DNA from: Candidatus Cloacimonadota bacterium
Lineage (GTDB): Bacteria > Cloacimonadota > Cloacimonadia > Cloacimonadales > WRIO01
Direction of reading: 5' to 3'
Length of the DNA: 41,805 nt
NCBI GenBank assembly: GCA_009777575.1
Contig: WRLO01000025.1
Location: 1-41,805 of the forward strand
Made by a program: the position numbers and the translations under genes. Within the stretch, counting starts at the first letter, position 1. Each line of letters starts with the position of its first letter. Below, piece after piece: positions 16,523-22,889 of the stretch. Under the pieces are notes generated by a model, which worked only from the letters and a program-made list of their open reading frames with translations, was not told the origin of the DNA and made no database searches.

Positions 16523-18255
16523 ACCAATTGCCTCAAGGGTTCTATTTTGGTTCTTAAATATTTGTCCATCATGCACCCACCCCTTAAATATTTCGCAGTT
16601 ACGCACATCTTACAATGCCTGCATCTCTTACTATTAATAAAGTATTCACCATTGACAATAGAAATGGCTCTGTATTTACATAATGATTCACATTTTAGAC
16701 ATTTCCTACAAGCATTGAATTTTTTTATTTGATAGCCAACCATTCTTTGTAAGTCTTCATGTTTTGCAACATTCATCGTTTTAATCTTCACAGAATTATA
16801 GTTTCCGTCTTGAATGAATGGTTGAATCGAAAGAATAGGCACATTAGTAGCTATGTCAAATATAATAGTTTCATTTATGAGTTTTCGTCCGAGTTCTGGA
16901 GCAATTTTCCCAAATGGCATAAAAAGCTTAATGAGATTATCGTTGATAGGCTTATTCAGGAGGTAAACTTTTGCATATTCCTCCGTAGTGCAATTTGTGT
17001 ATTTAACTTTTATATCCTCTGCTACAGTTAATCCCTTGCCTCCCTGGCGTGCTTTCCATGCTCCTGATGTTATATATTCTTCAGCATCTATTTTCCCAAT
17101 TTGTCGAGCAAATTTTACTAGAAAATTTTGCCATTTATCATATTGGGTAGGTAAATAGATTTTAGTTAGGAATTCTGCTCTCAGGCTATTATTAGGACAG
17201 CACCAACATCCTACACGGTCATATCCAAGACGATATGCATTATTAAAATCCAATCCTTCACTGAAAATGTAAAGCCAGACATCAATGTCTTTCCATAAAA
17301 AAATTGGAGAGGCTACTTTTTGTTTTTGAATTTTTACTGATTCAGCACTATCTTCTACACGATTGTATCGGCTACGAGAAACCGACTCGCAACTGCGAAT
17401 GCCGTAAAAAGTCAAAATATCTTCATTATCATAGAGTTTATTCAAAACACGAGCAATGGGTCCCGTTTTAAACATTGAGCAGCACCATCGTAACATTCTT
17501 GCGGGAGGACCGATATCGCTACAAACCTTGAAAAAATCCTGCTCTTCATTTTTTGCGATTTTAAAAATTGCTTTAGGATTATTTTTTCTATAATTAGCTA
17601 CATAATCAAGGGTTAATGGAAATTCCAATGTTGTGTCTCCAAAAATATGCACAAGGCTCGGATCTGCAAGGGTACGAACCACTAAGTCAGCAGTAATGGT
17701 TGAATCTTTTCCACCAGAGAAAGAAATCACAACCTTCTCTTTTGAATAAGTTGCAGCTGTTTCTTCTATAAAATCAAAAGCCTCATTTGTAATTTCGATT
17801 AAGTGGGATTTATTAGCTTTAATAAATTTCGCTATGTTTTGATTGAATACTTCGTACTTATTATCAGCTGAAAAACATGCAAGTTGATCTCGAACTATTT
17901 CAAGGGAAAGTTTTTTGTAAAAAGATGATTTCAGAGAAGTAGGTTTACCATCAATATAATATCTGTTATCTGAAGCCCAGATGTTTTGCTTCAGAAATTT
18001 AAATGGCTCGTTATTTAATATTTCAAACAATAATCTCTCTTCTGGAAAAACAGGCCGTAAGTCAGAACAAAGATACTCAATTTCATTTCCGCAAAGAGTG
18101 CAAATCTCATGGTGTGTATTGTTGATTTTTTTGATGATAGGGACATTACATGAAGTACACCAGTAAATAACAAGAGGAATAGCTTTCAAAGTTTCATTTT
18201 CGCAGAAATCACATTTTTCTTCTGCAGTTTCTCGATAGCAGCCTTTACACCACAT
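16519..18255 (-). CDS. DndC-like PAPS-reductase-family protein with zinc ribbons and ferredoxin tail
   Basis: A 578-residue protein, first in the operon. The N-terminus has two zinc-ribbon-like CxxC pairs (Cys3/6 with 15/18; Cys33/36 with 52/55). The central PP-loop ATP pyrophosphatase domain has SFSGGKDS (178-185), then RWCCSMFKTGP (257-266) and GCWCCPN (349-355), the Cys-rich segments of the PAPS-reductase/DndC group. The C-terminus is ferredoxin-like: Cys516, 519, 522, 526 and Cys545, 548, 551, 561, enough for two [4Fe-4S] clusters. DndC adenylates the DNA backbone phosphate before sulfur transfer; this version carries its own electron-transfer module. It may alternatively be the BrxP-type of BREX type 4. 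TTGGAG precedes the ATG. Confidence 0.8.
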   Translation of the reverse strand: MWCKGCYRETAEEKCDFCENETLKAIPLVIYWCTSCNVPIIKKINNTHHEICTLCGNEIEYLCSDLRPVFPEERLLFEILNNEPFKFLKQNIWASDNRYYIDGKPTSLKSSFYKKLSLEIVRDQLACFSADNKYEVFNQNIAKFIKANKSHLIEITNEAFDFIEETAATYSKEKVVISFSGGKDSTITADLVVRTLADPSLVHIFGDTTLEFPLTLDYVANYRKNNPKAIFKIAKNEEQDFFKVCSDIGPPARMLRWCCSMFKTGPIARVLNKLYDNEDILTFYGIRSCESVSRSRYNRVEDSAESVKIQKQKVASPIFLWKDIDVWLYIFSEGLDFNNAYRLGYDRVGCWCCPNNSLRAEFLTKIYLPTQYDKWQNFLVKFARQIGKIDAEEYITSGAWKARQGGKGLTVAEDIKVKYTNCTTEEYAKVYLLNKPINDNLIKLFMPFGKIAPELGRKLINETIIFDIATNVPILSIQPFIQDGNYNSVKIKTMNVAKHEDLQRMVGYQIKKFNACRKCLKCESLCKYRAISIVNGEYFINSKRCRHCKMCVTAKYLRGGCMMDKYLRTKIEPLRQLV

Positions 18256-18329
18256 AGTTTACTCCAATTTCTGACATATTTGGAATAGCTTTTCTATTCA
18301 TAATAAATTTATTTAAAATCATAGGACAA

Positions 18330-18356
18330 GTATTATAAACTCCTCTTTTTTGTCAA
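18330..18356 (-). promoter_or_regulatory. Candidate promoter of the defence operon
   Basis: On the minus strand TTGACA (18356-18351) is followed by TATAAT (18337-18332). The spacer is only 13 bases, or 15 to the overlapping TAATAC, shorter than the usual 17, so this is a candidate only. It lies about 75 bases before the first start codon, leaving a leader that contains a small AATAG...CTATT inverted repeat. Confidence 0.35.
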
Positions 18357-18844
18357 GCTTTTTTTGCTGTTTCGTAACTATTTGTTAATTATTCAAGTTA
18401 TAAAAATATTGAAAAATTTCAGCATCTTTACCTCGCAGTAAACTCAAATTCATTCCGCATCAAAACCTTGCGTCTTTTAACGATACATATTCATTTTCTA
18501 ATTCAAACATCAAATGCCTCCAATTTCCTTATTTTAATAACTTGATTTTGAAGATTTTATTTCATAAAAAAATCAAATATCAAGCATTTTCATAAATCAA
18601 ATTTCAAATCATAGCCTATAACCTATCAATGAGAAAGCTTAGTAAATTAGGCTTTTTCGTCAAGAGATTTCTTCCATTCACCCTCAAAAATTGATTTTCG
18701 AGAAAAAATCTCAAACTTTATTTCGCATTTTCTCAAACTATTTAGCGGTCTTTACTTGCTGATTCTTCATTTTCTCAATTGAATGCATATTTTCCCATTC
18801 CTTTCAATCCTATCACGACTATATCATTTGATTTAGCGGGAGTA

Positions 18845-18899
18845 GTGACACGGAGATTGCTTCGTGAGTATAATAAGAAGGATCCTCGCAACGACAGAT
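18845..18899 (+). repeat. Dispersed repeat family 1, intergenic copy
   Basis: The left arm is GTGACACGGAGATTGCTTCG, the middle is variable and the right arm is CCTCGCAACGAC. The same arms recur at 23359-23413 (inside a gene), 28456-28483 (right half), 30358-30404 and four times in 41545-41805. Similar short repeats are widespread in bacterial genomes. Confidence 0.8.
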
Positions 18900-19035
18900 G
18901 GGGAGGTAGGGGCGGCAATAAGAGAAATTCGAAAAATAGTTGACAAAAAAACTATATCAAATTTTCTCGTCTATAACTTCCCTACACATTTTTCGGAGGA
19001 GAAGTTACCGCTTGGATGGTTCGATTTCTATTGAG

Positions 19036-19093
19036 GTAATTCTGCGAGCTATTTCGCAAGCTCAATATCTCTTGAACCGACTACTTCGTAGTG
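19036..19093 (+). repeat. Dispersed repeat family 2, copy A, with hairpin
   Basis: A 44-base core (GTAATTCTGCGAG ... CTCTTGAACCG) matches 41477-41520 without gaps at 36 of 44 positions. It is followed directly by a small hairpin, ACTAC-TTC-GTAGT. The other copy carries a different hairpin in the same place. Confidence 0.7.
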
Positions 19094-19141
19094 TGTAAAG
19101 AACAATAAATTTTTGATAATAATAAGGAATAATTTAACATT

Positions 19142-19534
19142 ATGCCAAAATTTTTTTGTGATATAAATGTTCAAAGGCTTGCTAAATGGCTGAGATTTGC
19201 TGGATTTGATACTATGACAAGGCGGGAACTCTCAAAGCAGAGAATTGAATATATCTGTAAAAAAGATAAAAGAATCTTTATTACCAGAAATAAAAAAATC
19301 AAACATTTTAATGCAAGTATGGAGGTTTTGTCTCCAGAAAATGTGCATGAACAACTAAAGTATGTATTGTCAAAATTTGCGATTGAAGAAAGCTTGATAG
19401 CTTCTCGTTGTATTGAATGTAATGTGGTGTTGAGAATATTAGAAGATGATAAAAAATACTGCCCTAGATGTGGTAAATATTTCTGGAAGGGAACACATTA
19501 TCAAAATATGTTGAATATAGTTATGAATAAATAA
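19142..19534 (+). CDS. Mut7-C RNase-domain protein
   Basis: A 130-residue protein of the Mut7-C family (PIN-like fold). The N-terminus has FCDINVQRLAKWLRFAGFDT (Asp7 as the likely metal ligand, Arg12, Trp16, Arg18), followed by an RIFITRNKK strand typical of the fold. The C-terminus is a zinc ribbon with Cys90, Cys93, Cys107 and Cys110, then the family ending WKGTHY. Its target RNA is unknown. AAGGAA lies about 15 bases before the ATG, a weak site, so initiation may be inefficient. It is 130 bases before the Ppx/GppA gene and may be an independent unit. Confidence 0.85.
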   Translation: MPKFFCDINVQRLAKWLRFAGFDTMTRRELSKQRIEYICKKDKRIFITRNKKIKHFNASMEVLSPENVHEQLKYVLSKFAIEESLIASRCIECNVVLRILEDDKKYCPRCGKYFWKGTHYQNMLNIVMNK

Positions 19535-19665
19535 TGAAGTTAAATAAGGAAAAGTATTACGCGAATTAAATTAGTTATCCACATAAACAAATGTTCCTTG
19601 TAACCCCTTAATATTCAACAAGTTATAAGAGAGGCAAAGAGGAAGGGAAGGAGAGAGATTGTATA

Positions 19666-20637
19666 ATGATGAAAATTAAAGAGATACAGATGATATTATT
19701 GATAGAAATTGGAACAAATACTACAAAAGTTTTAATTGCAGAAAAATCGAGTAATAATATAGTTATTAAGCAAGAAAAAATATATTTTAGCAGACTAGGG
19801 GAAGATTTTTATGCGACAAAAAATTTGTCAGTGGTAGCAATGGAACGGAATATTAGTATCATAGACCAAATCATAGAAGAAAATAAAAATTTTGAGGTAA
19901 GCAAGACTATCATCATATCAACTCAAGTAATGCGTTCAGCAAAAAATTCACAAGTTTTTATAGAAGAAGTGAAAAAACGATTTGGAATAGATATAATTGT
20001 ATTATCTCCTGAAGAAGAAGCTCTTTGTGCTTTTCGTGCAGATGAGGTATTTTGTCCTCAAAGAGATGAAAATAATGTCAAAAATAAAATAATAATAGAC
20101 ATCGGTGGTGGTAGCACAGAGATTGTTTACAAGAATGAAAAAGGTTTGCTTGAGTCAAAAAGTTTTCCCATCGGGTCTGTATTTTTGAAAGACAAAATTG
20201 GGAGAGATTTATATGATTTTGAAACTATTGAAAATTTTATAAATTTAACATTTCAGGAGATAAAAAGAATAGTTAATAATTCAATTAAAAAAGAACAAAA
20301 CAACATAAACTATTCTAATATCGATAAAATCATCGGTGTTGGTGGAACTTTCACAACCCTTGTAGCAATCCATAAAGAGATTGAAAAATATGATGATACA
20401 CTCATTGAGGGGGTGTCGATGAGTTTTATTGATGTCAAAAACATCCTTCAAAAATTAAAAAAACATCGTATATCTGAAAGGTCTATAAATATAAAGGGTT
20501 TATCAACAGACAGAGCTGATGTAATAGCTTTCGGAGCTACGATTTTACTATTTTTCTTGACTGAAATGAGGTCGTTAAATTTTTATACCACTTGTCTTGG
20601 AGTAAGGCATGGTTTTTTGCTCAATGATAGTTTATAA
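19666..20637 (+). CDS. Ppx/GppA exopolyphosphatase-family protein
   Basis: A 323-residue protein of the Ppx/GppA (ASKHA) family that hydrolyses polyphosphate or pppGpp. Visible features: IEIGTNTTKVLIAE (phosphate 1 loop), STQVMRSAKNS, PEEEALCAF (conserved catalytic-side Glu), IDIGGGSTEIVY (phosphate 2 loop) and GVGGTFTTLVA (adenosine/phosphate loop). It lacks the C-terminal HD-like domain of long Ppx, matching the short form. GGAGAG lies about 10 bases before the ATG at 19666; a later ATG at 19690 starts at the first beta strand and is an alternative. The DUF47 and Pit genes follow, so it belongs to a phosphate or polyphosphate group. Confidence 0.88.
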   Translation: MMKIKEIQMILLIEIGTNTTKVLIAEKSSNNIVIKQEKIYFSRLGEDFYATKNLSVVAMERNISIIDQIIEENKNFEVSKTIIISTQVMRSAKNSQVFIEEVKKRFGIDIIVLSPEEEALCAFRADEVFCPQRDENNVKNKIIIDIGGGSTEIVYKNEKGLLESKSFPIGSVFLKDKIGRDLYDFETIENFINLTFQEIKRIVNNSIKKEQNNINYSNIDKIIGVGGTFTTLVAIHKEIEKYDDTLIEGVSMSFIDVKNILQKLKKHRISERSINIKGLSTDRADVIAFGATILLFFLTEMRSLNFYTTCLGVRHGFLLNDSL

Positions 20638-20667
20638 TAGTCATTAAAACAGCAATGAGGAGAATTT

Positions 20668-21309
20668 ATGATATTTCTCAAAAATATTTATGAATTGGAA
20701 TTAAAAATAGACCAATTTCTCAATCTTACATCAGAATGTGGGATATTGTTTGAGCAGTTTATCAAACTTTTTGTTTTAAAAAAGCTGAATGAATGTGAAA
20801 TAAAGGTCAATAAGGTTCGTGAAAATGAGCGATTGGCAGATGAACTTCGAATTCAAATCGAAAAATATGTTTATTCTCATACCTTGATTCCAGAAAATCG
20901 CGGCGATGTATTGGCAATCTTAGAAGGGACAGATGAGGTAATAGACCAGATAAAAGAAATCATCATTGACATGCTCATAGAAAAACCCTTTATACCGGAT
21001 AGTTTATATGATGACTTCAAAGATTTGGCAGTCTCATCCTCACATAGTGTAGAAGAACTAAGTAAGTCAGTTCGTTCATTTTTTTACAATGTCCATGAGG
21101 TTGCAAACAGCGTTAATAAAGTCCTTTATTTTGAAAAGGAAGCAGATGATATAGCCGAAAAAATAAAAAAAGAATTGTATCAGGCCGATATCGAGCTAGC
21201 CGTAAAAAATCATCTAAAATACTATGTAAAAGGCGTAGAAAAGATTTCAGACTATGCTCAAGATGTAGCAGACCGATTGACAATTTATACTCTAAAACGG
21301 GAACCTTAA
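20668..21309 (+). CDS. DUF47 (PhoU-like) phosphate-transport accessory protein
   Basis: A 213-residue all-helical protein of the DUF47/PhoU-like family. It has the expected Glu/Asp-rich metal-binding segments (ENERLADELRIQIEKY and YFEKEADDIAEKIKKELY) in two related three-helix bundles. These proteins bind metal clusters and regulate Pit-type phosphate transporters. AGGAG is placed 5 bases before the ATG. It is followed 7 bases later by the Pit gene, the standard pairing. Confidence 0.88.
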   Translation: MIFLKNIYELELKIDQFLNLTSECGILFEQFIKLFVLKKLNECEIKVNKVRENERLADELRIQIEKYVYSHTLIPENRGDVLAILEGTDEVIDQIKEIIIDMLIEKPFIPDSLYDDFKDLAVSSSHSVEELSKSVRSFFYNVHEVANSVNKVLYFEKEADDIAEKIKKELYQADIELAVKNHLKYYVKGVEKISDYAQDVADRLTIYTLKREP

Positions 21310-21316
21310 ATAAAAT

Positions 21317-22795
21317 ATGAGCTTTTTGTTATTATCTAGTGGGTTCTTTTTAGGTTGGTCATTAGGGGCAAATGATGGTGGCAATATCTTTGGGCCTGCT
21401 GTCACAACCAGGATGTTAAAATTTAAAACAGCTGCTATCATTGCTTCTGTTTTTATCATTTTAGGTTCTGTGTTTCAGGGCAGCGGTGCAGTTCAGACCT
21501 TGTCTTCATTGGGGTCAGTAAATCAGCTCTTTGGTTCATTTACGGTAGCAGTAGCAGCAGCTTTGACTCTTTTTTTGATGGTTCGGGTCAAACTACCTGT
21601 ATCCAGCTCTCAATCAGTAGTAGGTGCAATCATAGGCTGGAATCTATTTTCGGGAGCCTTTACAGATTTTGGAGTAATGGCAAAAATTATCACAACATGG
21701 ATATTAACCCCTGTATTGAGTGCCTTTCTGGCAATGGGAATATATTATTTAGTAAAAAGATTTATCACAAAAAGAGAAATATCGTTATTTAAATTTGATT
21801 TTTATACGCGTATTGGATTTATAGCTTTAGTAGCGTTTTCTGCATATAGCTTAGGTGCAAATAATATAGCGAATGTCGTGGGTATGTTTGTTGATTCAGC
21901 CCCCTTTACACCAGTTGCGATATTCAACAGATTTATCCTATCCTCTCAAATGCAATTGTTTTTTCTTGGAGGAGCTTCAATTGCTGTAGGTATATTGACA
22001 AAATCGATGAGCAATGCTCAAACTGTTGGTAATGCTATCTTCAAAATGTCTCCAATAACTGGTTTTATAGCGATCCTTGCCTCAAGTCTTGTTCTTTTCC
22101 TCTTTTCATCAAGAGGTTTACAAATTCTTTTGGTAAAAATTCATTTTCCTACTTTACCCCTTGTTCCAGTGTCAAGTTCTCAAGCTATTGTAGGCGCTAT
22201 AATAGGTATAGGTATAATCAAAGGATCTCGAAATATTCAATATAAAAACTTATCAAAGATAGCGCTTGGTTGGTTTGTTAACCCTGTCATAGCGTGTATT
22301 ATATGCTTTATATCTTTATTTTTTGTGCAAAATGTCTTTGACCAAAGAGTTTATCAACCAACTGTTTTTATCTTTGACCAAAAAGTCATGTCCAAATTGG
22401 AAGAGATAAATATCGAGACACGAGGTCTATCTGCATTGGAAGGTAAAACATTTTATAATGCTCGTTCTTTGAGAAGTGAATTAAATCAACATAATCATCT
22501 TACCCTTAGAGATAAAACATTTATTTCTCAAAAAGCTGAACTTTTCCCAATGTATGTCAGCGCTAACAGTTTAGTAACTATTAGAATAAGAAACCATTTT
22601 TCAGATACAGTTTATTTGCCACTTCTTGAGCTTGAACATGAAAATTTTGCACACAAATGGGAGCTTGTTGATAGACTATCAAATATAAGCGAGGTATGGC
22701 GATTTAAACCTAAAAAGGTTGCTAATGATTTTTATAATTCAGAACTGGAAAAGAGATATGAGCTATTGTATATGATGTTTAAGGATGGAGAATAA
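21317..22795 (+). CDS. Pit-type inorganic phosphate transporter with C-terminal soluble tail
   Basis: A 492-residue membrane transporter. The two inverted repeats carry the Pit signatures GANDGGNIFGPAVTT and, in the second half, SLGANNIANVVG. The loops PVSSSQSVVGAIIG and PVSSSQAIVGAIIG each close a half. About 10 membrane segments occupy the first 345 residues. The last 145 residues are soluble and unrelated to ordinary Pit proteins. A Shine-Dalgarno is not evident at this start, 7 bases after the DUF47 stop, suggesting translational coupling. It probably imports phosphate with a cation. Confidence 0.9.
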   Translation: MSFLLLSSGFFLGWSLGANDGGNIFGPAVTTRMLKFKTAAIIASVFIILGSVFQGSGAVQTLSSLGSVNQLFGSFTVAVAAALTLFLMVRVKLPVSSSQSVVGAIIGWNLFSGAFTDFGVMAKIITTWILTPVLSAFLAMGIYYLVKRFITKREISLFKFDFYTRIGFIALVAFSAYSLGANNIANVVGMFVDSAPFTPVAIFNRFILSSQMQLFFLGGASIAVGILTKSMSNAQTVGNAIFKMSPITGFIAILASSLVLFLFSSRGLQILLVKIHFPTLPLVPVSSSQAIVGAIIGIGIIKGSRNIQYKNLSKIALGWFVNPVIACIICFISLFFVQNVFDQRVYQPTVFIFDQKVMSKLEEINIETRGLSALEGKTFYNARSLRSELNQHNHLTLRDKTFISQKAELFPMYVSANSLVTIRIRNHFSDTVYLPLLELEHENFAHKWELVDRLSNISEVWRFKPKKVANDFYNSELEKRYELLYMMFKDGE

Positions 22796-22889
22796 ATCAA
22801 AATTATTTATAAACTTCCCTAAAAGGATAGTTTATTAAAAGATAACATCCTCTATGTATTTCTAAGGTATTACAATTTATCATTCTCCA

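Larger units (their letters stand above)
18256..19141. other. 886-base intergenic region with two dispersed repeats
   Basis: No gene is supported here. The first 100 bases hold the candidate operon promoter. Bases 18360-18840 are low-complexity AT-rich sequence with scattered TCAAAT words and no recognisable remnant. A dispersed repeat copy lies at 18845-18899. TTGACA followed by A-rich sequence at 18940-18945 may start transcription toward the Mut7-C gene. A second repeat type with a hairpin lies at 19036-19093. Confidence 0.6.

Noticed and set aside
16523..16606. Longer start for the DUF4007 protein
   Set aside because: It would overlap the upstream gene by 88 bases; the family's conserved start (FRAHDTFF) and an ATGA overlap point to 16522.
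18360..18840. Degenerate gene or hidden reading frame in the long gap
   Set aside because: Only low-complexity AT-rich sequence with repeated TCAAAT words; no readable protein similarity or conserved hairpin could be seen.
22786..22889. Terminator between the convergent Pit and GLUG genes
   Set aside because: ATGGAGAAT (22786) and ATTCTCCAT (22881) are inverted copies but about 85 bases apart with no U-run, so they do not form a usual terminator.
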